A stretch of 64,000 nt of DNA from Bartonella schoenbuchensis R1. Its GTDB lineage: Bacteria > Pseudomonadota > Alphaproteobacteria > Rhizobiales > Rhizobiaceae. Positions 57,213-64,000 of this stretch are shown piece by piece; the stretch's first letter is position 1, and every line of letters starts with the position of its first letter. The notes below the pieces were generated by a model that was not told the origin of the DNA, did no database searches, and saw only the letters and a list, made by a program, of their open reading frames with translations. The stretch is from the NCBI RefSeq assembly GCF_002022685.1, contig NZ_CP019789.1, positions 1,054,001 to 1,118,000 of the forward strand, in the 5' to 3' direction. The translations under genes were made by a program, and so were the position numbers.

Positions 57213-57874
57213 AACCGTTGCTCCCAAAAACGTTGAGCAACAAAAGCAACGCCTACACAAGCTGCTAAAACCATAATTGCAGCAAAAGCCCACTGAACCG
57301 GACCATTACCAGCAAGCAACCCTCCAAGCCCAGAAAAAGACCCGATGATGGGAGCTAACATTTCTACTTTAAAAGCACTTGTTGATTCTTTTGCTTCTAC
57401 TGCTTGATAATTAGAAGAAACATAAGCACTCGTTGCCCATAACCCCGCTTCAGCAGCACGCCTGTGGACTAACCCTTTCAAACGTTTGCCATCAGCCATT
57501 GTCCATTTTTGTAATTCAGCCGGTACAGCTTCATAATCCCCTTTATTAAGCTTTTTAAGCAAGGTAGAGCGTTGAAAAGCATTCACACCAACATTATAAC
57601 AAAATGAAACAAGAGCCCCAAACTGCTCATCACTTAAATCAACGCAAACTGATTTTTCTACTGCTGCTTCATATTTCTGCAAATCAGTTAACAGCATGGT
57701 TTCAGCTTTTTGCTTGGTAATCACCATACCCTCAACAACATCTGGTTTACCAGCTTTTCCCGTATGGCCATATCCAATGGTCCAAACACCAGATGCATCT
57801 TGATAAGCGTTCAGTCGCAAACCTTCCCATTTTTTTAAATAGTTTAAACAGTCTTTACTTATTCTTCGTGCCAT
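57209..57874 (-). CDS. Phage endolysin, GH24 lysozyme with C-terminal membrane segment
   Basis: 221 residues. The T4-lysozyme-type catalytic triad is Glu17 (KKWEGLRL), Asp26 (AYQDASG) and Thr32 (VWTIGYGHT), with the exact 9- and 6-residue spacing of T4 lysozyme. GALVSFCYNVG and GLVHRRAAEAGLW complete the domain near residue 150. A C-terminal extension has Gly-rich LIGSF-like and QWAFAAIMVLAACVGVAFVA segments, a probable membrane span. No N-terminal signal is seen and no separate holin gene is recognisable nearby. It would hydrolyse host peptidoglycan at the end of the phage cycle. Confidence 0.92.
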   Translation of the reverse strand: MARRISKDCLNYLKKWEGLRLNAYQDASGVWTIGYGHTGKAGKPDVVEGMVITKQKAETMLLTDLQKYEAAVEKSVCVDLSDEQFGALVSFCYNVGVNAFQRSTLLKKLNKGDYEAVPAELQKWTMADGKRLKGLVHRRAAEAGLWATSAYVSSNYQAVEAKESTSAFKVEMLAPIIGSFSGLGGLLAGNGPVQWAFAAIMVLAACVGVAFVAQRFWEQRL

Positions 57875-57889
57875 CGTTTCATTCCATTT

Positions 57890-60498
57890 CTATAAATACA
57901 CTTTAATTAATACAGCGCCGTCTCCCCCAGCACCACTCGATGAAGATGTCGCATCTTTCCCGGGAAAATATCCACCACCGCCACCATGGTAACTCTTATC
58001 TTTGCCAACACTCCCCCATCCCCCATGACCACCCCACATGCTATGCCCCCACGTCCTCTAACACCATTATCACCGTTTTTTTCCTTACCTTTTCCACCTA
58101 AGCCACCCCCTGCCCCTCCTCCTGCACCACCATAAACACTGTCTCCACCATTACCGCCCATGCCGCCTTTACCACCAATTCCTTGATCACAATCACCGCC
58201 TTTACCTCCAACACTACCTCCTCCGCCACCACCCCACATACTATTGCCTCCTTTACCACCCCGACCGCCTTCACCACCTAAACCACTTTTGCTGCTACTG
58301 ACCCAGCCCCCATGACTACCCCAACCTCCAACACCGCCACAGTTATATATACTGTTTCCACCATCGCCACCTCCGCCGCCTTTACCACCCCTTCCCCCAT
58401 CCTTGCCACGCCCACCTTCACCGCCTCTACCTCCATTACCGGCACTTTTTAAAAAATTATCGCCCCCTATGCCCCCTCTGCCCCCTTGCCCTCCAGTGCC
58501 ATTTTTACCGCCTTTGCCCCCTTCACCCCCATTACCACCAAATCCACCTAGCCTACCAACTTCACCATTCTTGCCATCACCCCCAATACCATTTTGATCC
58601 TCTGCATCAGCTCCATTATCGCCCTTGGCACCATGAATACCACTAGGATCGTATCCGAAAGAACCACCAGAAGCTGTAATAAATTGACCAACTTTTGTGT
58701 TTTTTCCAGCAAAACTGCTATTCTCAGCTGTCCCCCCACCCTTGCCGATAGTTACTTTACTGTCGCCAAGAAACTTTTTCTTTGTTCTCACATAAACACA
58801 ACACCCACCATTACCACCATGACGAGCATTATTATCACCAGCATTACCACCACCCCAAGCCCATATTTCAAGCTCGGTATCTTCAGTAACACCTTCTGGC
58901 CATGCAATTTCCCCACTTTCCGTCATAAAAATCTCAACAGGTTTGCTAATGCCAACACCTACACTATTATTGCTGCCACCATTTGCTTTAATAGAAGCAA
59001 CAAGATGAGCCGGTGATATCAGTGCATTTTCTGCTTTGATGCCATCAATCCAATCTTGCTTTTCAAGAGGGTGAATAAGATCAACTGCTTTTTGCACCTT
59101 ATCGGCAGTCTTTTGTGCAGCCACTGCAGTGCTTTGTGCATCTTTTGCTGTATTTAAGGCACCTGTCACTTCTTCTTGCACCTTATCGGCAGTTTCTTGC
59201 GCCTTATCTGCCACTGTTTTTGCACTTGTCGCTGCTTCCTTTGCATCCACGACATTACTGTATACCTTATCAGCAGTTTCTTTTGCATCCTTTGCTACGC
59301 TTAAAGCATCAGCTGCCGTTTCTTTTGCAGCCTCTGCAGTGCTTTGCACCTTATCAGCAGTCTCTTGAGCCTTATCGGCAGTCTTTTGTGCAGCCACTGC
59401 AGTGCTTTGTGCATCTTTTGCTGTATTTAAGGCACCTGTCACTTCTTCTTGCACCTTATCGGCAGTTTCTTGCGCCTTATCTGCCACTGTTTTTGCACTT
59501 GTCGCTGCTTCCTTTGCATCCACGACATTACTGTATACCTTATCAGCAGTTTCTTTTGCATCCTTTGCTACGCTTAAAGCATCAGCTGCCGTTTCTTTTG
59601 CAGCCTCTGCAGTGCTTTGCACCTTATCAGCAGTCTCTTGAGCCTTATCGGCAGTACTTTGTGCAGCCTCTACCATTTCCTTTGCATCCATTGCAGTGCT
59701 CTGTGCATCCTTTGCTGTGCTTAAAGCATTCTCCGCAATCTCCTTAGTCTCACCGGCTAGATTGACCCCACATTGAGCTGTTGTTTGTGCTTGTTGTGCA
59801 GCCTCTTCAATTTGATCAATCTTTGTAATCTGGATACGTTCTTGAGGCGTTAGGATAAGATGCTTCTCTCCCTCTTTCATATGATCCATAGCAAAAACAT
59901 CTTTTGCTATTTTATCTGGATCATAAACTGATTTTGACATCGCAAGAGATTTTGATAATGCAAAATGATTGATGGTATCTTTAAGATCGACAGGCGATAT
60001 AGGATAATTGATATCCTCATCTGCCTTCTTCCATTTTTCTATCGTCGGGCATTCAGAACTTATCCATTGTAGCTTTACCCTTTCTTCTGCAGTCAAAATC
60101 TTCTTTGTATCACCTTCAACCATATTCTCCATAGAGAAGGCATCTGACCTCACATGAGTAGGATCATAAATAGCAACACTCATATCACCAATTCCCAAAG
60201 GCGATAGCTTTACCCAACCAGTACCCGATAAAACTGTATTCTCATGAGGATCCCCACTGGTGTTGATATCATTAACTGTAACCGTATCTTTATAAGCAAG
60301 TGTTCCAACATCTCTTTTTGCAACAGCTTCATCAGCTTTCTTCCCTTGAGCAGCAGTCGCAAAATAACCCATAGAATAAGCCGCTGCACTGCCTAATGAA
60401 GAGGGTGCAACAACCTTACTGTCTAAAACACCTTCTTTGACTTCCTTATTTGTTGCTGGTTCAATTTCAAACTTGTGTGTGTGATAGGGAATAGGCAT
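57890..60498 (-). CDS. Phage tail fibre with 91-residue tandem repeats and glycine-rich tip (frame broken once)
   Basis: About 869 residues. The N-terminal ~230 residues contain repeated blocks around YDP(T/D)...DxFxMxxMxEG. Residues about 230-480 are an alanine/lysine-rich coiled coil (TADKAQ, ETADKVQ, KDAKETADK) with a 91-residue unit present twice. After a short domain (VEIFMTESGEIAWPEGVTEDTELEIWAWGGG) comes ~240 residues rich in GG and GGxGG, like the polyglycine tips of some phage adhesins. The continuous frame stops at 57907 with an odd tail. One extra G in the run 58046-58050 instead gives ...GAGGDGAVLIKVYL, a normal fibre end, with the stop at 57890. It is probably the host-receptor-binding fibre. 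Confidence 0.85.
59097..59655. repeat. 273-bp direct tandem repeat in the tail-fibre gene
   Basis: 59097-59382 and 59370-59655 read as identical over about 286 bases, offset 273 (91 codons, frame-preserving). Identity starts at CCTTATCGGCAGTC and ends at GGCAGT before a C/A difference. The lack of any seen difference suggests a recent duplication or ongoing homogenisation. Shorter degenerate units of the same coiled-coil type flank it. Confidence 0.9.
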
Positions 60499-60511
60499 CG
60501 CTTTAAATTCC

Positions 60512-60772
60512 TTAATTTATATCCTCGGGATGTGTTAGACTGATAAGTTGCAAACGCAATTCATCTATGGCTTTTTGCAAAGCTTCAATGCGTTGATCTG
60601 TTTCTTTTTGATAAGCTGTAAAAGCGCTTGAAAGATCATGTTGAATATCGTCTTTGACCTTATCAAGGATCTTATTTAAGGGCGCATGAACTAATCTATG
60701 ACTTGCATAAAAAAGAACACGAATCTGCCCTGTGTCGGCAATCTCATCAATTGCCGAGGGACTATTGATCAT
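60512..60772 (-). CDS. Small phage protein of unknown function
   Basis: 86 residues, no membrane segment. The middle and C-terminal parts form a probable coiled coil (LNKILDKVKDDIQHDL and EALQKAIDELRLQL). It lies between the tail-collar and tail-fibre genes with gaps of about 12 bases on each side, so it is presumably a tail or fibre-assembly protein (a chaperone is one possibility). I do not recognise the family. Confidence 0.7.
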   Translation of the reverse strand: MINSPSAIDEIADTGQIRVLFYASHRLVHAPLNKILDKVKDDIQHDLSSAFTAYQKETDQRIEALQKAIDELRLQLISLTHPEDIN

Positions 60773-60784
60773 CTGTAAAAAACC

Positions 60785-61765
60785 TTATGATTTTATGGCG
60801 TAAACAACCGTTGTATTAACAGGGCGTGTTTCTGCTGCACCTGTTGAAGAAATTGTTGCACTATGCGTATGGGCACCTGCTGAGCTTGTATTTGCTCTTA
60901 TATTTTGGCTATAAAAGGCAGGGTTTTTTCCACCAATAGGACTGCCAGGTCTTCTTAACGCCTCATACTGAAACTGGTGCACATGCGCCCCTGCTGATTG
61001 AACGGTGCAGCCATGTGTATGCGCTTTCAAGCTATCTTGCTGCTTTTCAGCAAACTTTCTATCTTTATCTATACCGCGCCCATCATCAAAACCACGTAAA
61101 AACATCCCCCTAAAATCGGGTACCTTAAAAGTAGTATCACTATCTGTCCCCCAATGCTCACCTATTGCTTTGAATAAACGAGGATATTTTACACGCTCAT
61201 AACTTGCACCATCACACAAAAGCCAACCATTAGGTAATGCTTTCATAGCAAATGTCGCAATAAACCCAGGGGGAAAAATTTCTATCTGAGGAGGTGTTTT
61301 TGGGGTTGGGTTTAATAAATACCAACCATCAAGACTTCTTGTTAGTGTGCTGTTATTATAGATCAGCTCATAAATGCCATCCTTTTGCAGCTCACCGCCT
61401 TCTAAGGATATAACACCTGCATCGGTCATCTTATAAACAGGCTTTTCACTCAAACGATTGACGGTTATTGTTGTCGCACCAACATTTGTGTCGCTTGCTC
61501 TAAAACGTATAAAGACATCATTCTTATATTCCGTGATGGGGGAAATCGTGTTCAATGTAATTGATGTTGTCTTACCTTCACTATTGACGATAAATTTTGC
61601 TTCAATTGTCCCGCCATTATCTGCAAGATATTCTCGTATACGCTGCATCATAGCACGGGCACTATTATTAACAGAACTAGGCGGCTGTCCTTGTGCCCAA
61701 TTAATAATATCATCTGAGTGTGCGTTTGTATCCGCTGTCAGTGACCAATCATAAATATCAGACAT
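60785..61765 (-). CDS. Phage tail-collar domain protein
   Basis: 326 residues. Residues about 165-222 match the tail-collar domain: GFIATFAMKALPNGWLLCDG, YPRLFKAIGEHWG and FKVPDFRGMFLRGFDDG. An N-terminal region (SDDIINWAQGQPPSSVNNSARAMMQRIREY) resembles starts of phage tail-fibre proteins. Histidine-containing repeats (AHTHG, AHVHQF, AHTHSATI) near the C-terminus are typical of metal-stabilised short tail fibres such as T4 gp12. It probably forms a short fibre or collar at the tail tip. It overlaps the transglycosylase gene by 8 bases. Frame intact. Confidence 0.9.
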   Translation of the reverse strand: MSDIYDWSLTADTNAHSDDIINWAQGQPPSSVNNSARAMMQRIREYLADNGGTIEAKFIVNSEGKTTSITLNTISPITEYKNDVFIRFRASDTNVGATTITVNRLSEKPVYKMTDAGVISLEGGELQKDGIYELIYNNSTLTRSLDGWYLLNPTPKTPPQIEIFPPGFIATFAMKALPNGWLLCDGASYERVKYPRLFKAIGEHWGTDSDTTFKVPDFRGMFLRGFDDGRGIDKDRKFAEKQQDSLKAHTHGCTVQSAGAHVHQFQYEALRRPGSPIGGKNPAFYSQNIRANTSSAGAHTHSATISSTGAAETRPVNTTVVYAIKS

Positions 61766-62603
61766 TATAAACTCCTGCCCTTGTTAAGAACTCTTTGCGT
61801 AATTGATCTCCTCTTTGTCGACCATTGAAAGAAGATGGCTGGCGGCGAGGACTAATCAAAGGCGTTAAATCCGCAGGGCGTGTCCCACCTTGTGCAAACA
61901 CAGGTTGCTGCATCATTTGATTTTGTGCCAGCTGTATTTGTTGATCATAATTTTGCGCATTCTCTTTGATTAACTGCGTTAAACCATCCACGCCTTTTTT
62001 TGGAAAATCAGCATGACCACCCTGCTCCTGCAATGGAGCATTCTGTGCCACCAATTGATCACCCTGCATTACATTTTGAAGTCTTTGCATGCCACGTGGT
62101 GGAACTGTATTCCTATAACCTTGCTCAGGTTGTGCTGTTCTATTGTACTGCTGATAAACATGATTCATAAAATCACCTGCTGTTGCACCAGGGCGCCCAC
62201 CATTAAGGGCTATTGCTTGTGAGCTTAACAGCTGGCTTGCTGGTGCATCGGGGTTCTTAATAAGCCTTGCAGCCCCCGCTGGCCCTTGTTGGTGTGCTAA
62301 GTAAAGTTCAGCTTCTGAAGGGGCTCTTCCCAAAGCTGTTTGCAAATAACGGATATTGTCTTTGGTTAACCGCGCCATTGCATCAATCGATTGAAGGGGA
62401 TCAAACTTATTATCCAGCTTATATTGGCGTGCTGTGGAATCTAAAAATTGATAAAGCCCACCTGCACTACTCTTCTTATTTCTTGCATTGGGATCACCAC
62501 CACTTTCTATCATCGCCACGCGTTTAAGAAAGCTTTCGGGTAAATCATACCTTTGTGCCGCTTGGGAAATGGCACTGTGAACATGAGGATGAAAATTAAT
62601 CAT
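61758..62603 (-). CDS. Phage lytic transglycosylase-like protein
   Basis: 281 residues. The N-terminal ~140 residues form an SLT (goose-lysozyme-like) domain. The catalytic Glu33 lies in AMIESGGDPNA, SSAGGLYQF follows near residues 45-53, and LYLAHQQGPAGAARLI is the later helix. The C-terminal half is Gln/Gly/Pro-rich and low in complexity. Such proteins are commonly carried in phage particles to open peptidoglycan during DNA entry. No signal peptide is visible, consistent with a virion protein. It overlaps its upstream gene by one base (TAATG). Confidence 0.88.
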   Translation of the reverse strand: MINFHPHVHSAISQAAQRYDLPESFLKRVAMIESGGDPNARNKKSSAGGLYQFLDSTARQYKLDNKFDPLQSIDAMARLTKDNIRYLQTALGRAPSEAELYLAHQQGPAGAARLIKNPDAPASQLLSSQAIALNGGRPGATAGDFMNHVYQQYNRTAQPEQGYRNTVPPRGMQRLQNVMQGDQLVAQNAPLQEQGGHADFPKKGVDGLTQLIKENAQNYDQQIQLAQNQMMQQPVFAQGGTRPADLTPLISPRRQPSSFNGRQRGDQLRKEFLTRAGVYNV

Positions 62604-64000
62604 TAATTTTTAAGCCATCTAGTATAGCTGCCCGTCGATAGAACATTAAGCAAATTGATGAACTTTACAAGTTCTTCTTGTGTGATTAAACGCTTCTGTT
62701 CTGCTTTACGAAACTTGTTAATTAACTCAACAGATTTTTGTCTCGATAACCTAACATCCCCACGTTCATGGGCTGTTATCAGTTCTGCAATATCTCTCTC
62801 GACATTTCTATCGATTGATGACACTCCACGCTTTACTGACCCTGTAAAAAAATTCATTATTGTAGTACGAAGGCTAGACTTACTTACATTATCAAGTGCT
62901 TCTCCTGCCTTTGATCCGAGCTCACCCTCGTTCCTTGGAAGGCGCGCAAATAACTCTGATCTCTCAACCTCTGGCCGTAAAGCTTTCACCATTTGGTTTG
63001 CTTTATCCTCACCATAAATCAGCCGTAATTTCTCTTGTCCACTTTGCGTATTAAACAAACTTGAAAGATTATTTTCAGGGCTTTGTACATTGGCTGCTGC
63101 ATGTTCTATCTGTGAACGTGCACCTTTTCTAAACGCATCCAGTTCTTTAGATTCCAAGCCTGAAAGCTGATTTTTGATCATATCAAGCGTAACATTCTTA
63201 TCAAACGCTTTTTCACCCTGAGATAAGGCATTACCCAGAGTGCGCTCGTCATGGTAAAATTTGCGCGCCTGAGTATAATATGGAGATGATGTATCTAAAA
63301 CACGAAGCAAACGTTCCTTCACATTCATTAAATCTGCAGCATGTGTTTGATTGTCTTCTCTGAGAGCTAATTTAATCTGATTGTCTATATCGCCCTTTAT
63401 TCTGTGCAAAATCCGCATACTCATTTCTGGATTTTTACGATTTGCCCTAACTGTTTCATCTCCCACATTCAACAAACCCGCAATTGCTTTTTTACGTGCA
63501 TCATTAAACGCAGGACTGTCCTCTAAAAGCTGTAAATCTTTCATAACAGACTCTGCAATGGGTGCAGTAAATGCCTTTTCATAGAGCGGTTCAGCCTCTC
63601 TTTTTGCGTTGTTAATAATGTCTTGCTTTAAATCAAGTGTATTGACTTTCTCACCAAGTGCTTCATTCAGCCTTTCCCTTACACGTTGAGTACTTTCAGC
63701 TTGCCTAGCTCCTAAACGATTGCTCATTGTTGAATGTGTAGGATAGTCTTTTTTTGCCTCTCTTAAGGCCCGTGCAGCAAGCTGATCACTTAAATCAATG
63801 ATCATTGAATCAGGGCCTTTCCACTTTAAAGCCTTGTCAAGATCATGAATACCTGCACTGTCTAAAGCACGACTTATCTCTTTAAGCGCTTTGTTGCTTA
63901 TTTGAACTTCACCTGGTTGACTTCCACGAACCCATTTTGGAAGCGTTTTTTTAACAAAAGAAGGCGTTGCACTAGCTGGTTTTGTGACAAGAGGCGCTGC
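62603..64000 (-). CDS. Large helical phage protein, N-terminus outside window (partial)
   Basis: At least 465 residues are in view, and the frame is open to the right edge; an internal ATG at 63805 is not the true start. The sequence is hydrophilic and helix-rich, with Lys, Glu, Arg and Ala. DLDKALKWKGPDSMII, TMSNRLGARQAESTQRVRERLNEALG and SYTRWLKN (C-terminus) are visible, but I recognise no catalytic motif. Being next to the transglycosylase and with this size and composition, it could be an internal virion or DNA-ejection protein. This is inference from position only. Confidence 0.75.
   Translation of the reverse strand, partial: AAPLVTKPASATPSFVKKTLPKWVRGSQPGEVQISNKALKEISRALDSAGIHDLDKALKWKGPDSMIIDLSDQLAARALREAKKDYPTHSTMSNRLGARQAESTQRVRERLNEALGEKVNTLDLKQDIINNAKREAEPLYEKAFTAPIAESVMKDLQLLEDSPAFNDARKKAIAGLLNVGDETVRANRKNPEMSMRILHRIKGDIDNQIKLALREDNQTHAADLMNVKERLLRVLDTSSPYYTQARKFYHDERTLGNALSQGEKAFDKNVTLDMIKNQLSGLESKELDAFRKGARSQIEHAAANVQSPENNLSSLFNTQSGQEKLRLIYGEDKANQMVKALRPEVERSELFARLPRNEGELGSKAGEALDNVSKSSLRTTIMNFFTGSVKRGVSSIDRNVERDIAELITAHERGDVRLSRQKSVELINKFRKAEQKRLITQEELVKFINLLNVLSTGSYTRWLKN

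Larger units (their letters stand above)
56658..64000. mobile_element. Prophage or phage-derived element, lysis and tail-tip end (continues right)
   Basis: Seven consecutive leftward genes encode a large helical protein, lytic transglycosylase, tail-collar protein, coiled-coil protein, tail fibre, endolysin and an overlapping spanin-like pair. Adjacent genes overlap or lie within 30 bases, typical of a phage late operon. No integrase, terminase, capsid or portal gene is in view. The left limit is placed at the inverted repeat; the element extends past the window. Confidence 0.85.

Noticed and set aside
59097-59655. Possible CRISPR-like or satellite array
   Set aside because: Only two units, 273 bp each, without spacers and in frame within a coiled-coil protein; it is a gene-internal duplication.
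59115-59747. 210-codon plus-strand frame rich in Leu, Pro and His over the tail-fibre repeats
   Set aside because: It is an opposite-strand shadow of the coiled-coil repeats; its own repetition follows the 273-bp unit and the composition is not protein-like.
56834-64000. A complete inducible prophage
   Set aside because: Only lysis and tail-tip genes are in view; no integrase, terminase, portal or capsid genes can be seen, so completeness cannot be claimed.

Overview
The window looks like a chromosomal segment of an alphaproteobacterium of the Rhizobiales, most probably Bartonella. It is AT-rich, has long AT-rich spacers, carries a two-piece (circularly permuted) tmRNA whose tag reads ANDNYAEARLAA, encodes an SspB-alpha adaptor, and has a division/cell-wall cluster in rhizobial order with a long-tailed FtsZ (about 580 residues). 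The genus is inferred from gene content and style; no database was searched.

Layout. 1-13.1 kb: the end of a CycA-type amino-acid permease, then a leftward run holding ilvC, pdxJ, a RecD-like helicase, ilvI, miaA, a DegP/HtrA protease, hflC, hflK, folA and thyA. The usual rhizobial order is recognisable, but the acetolactate synthase small subunit and serB are absent from it. 13.2-22.7 kb (rightward): an MHS/ProP-type transporter, the tmRNA gene, sspB, a DUF4169 gene, a UvrD/PcrA helicase, a SCO protein, prmA and an aminopeptidase P. The tmRNA gene and the adaptor that delivers its tagged products to ClpXP lie side by side. 22.9-47.5 kb (leftward): rsmH-ftsL-ftsI-murE-murF-mraY-murD-ftsW-murG-murC-murB-ddl-ftsQ-ftsA-ftsZ-lpxC-bamD-recN-ligA, covering peptidoglycan precursor synthesis, septum assembly, first committed lipid A synthesis and outer-membrane assembly. 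47.7-48.1 kb: RNase P RNA. 48-55.7 kb: sparse, with a small membrane protein, a probable ~100-nt small RNA, ettA, pncA, a DUF475 membrane protein and an XRE regulator. 56.6-64 kb: the lysis and tail-tip end of a prophage (or related phage-derived element), with a lytic transglycosylase, tail-collar protein, repeat-bearing glycine-rich tail fibre, endolysin and an overlapping spanin-like pair. It runs off the right edge.

A striking feature of the window is that about fourteen genes, many of them essential (murD, murE, murG, ftsW, rsmH) or central (thyA, ilvI), are each broken by what looks like exactly one missing base, mostly in a G/C or A/T run. Adding one base restores family-typical lengths (for example 264 residues for ThyA). 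I read this as systematic homopolymer under-calling rather than gene decay and annotate these genes at full length with the break noted. Start codons were chosen by family alignment from memory and by visible ribosome-binding sites, so some may be off by a few codons.
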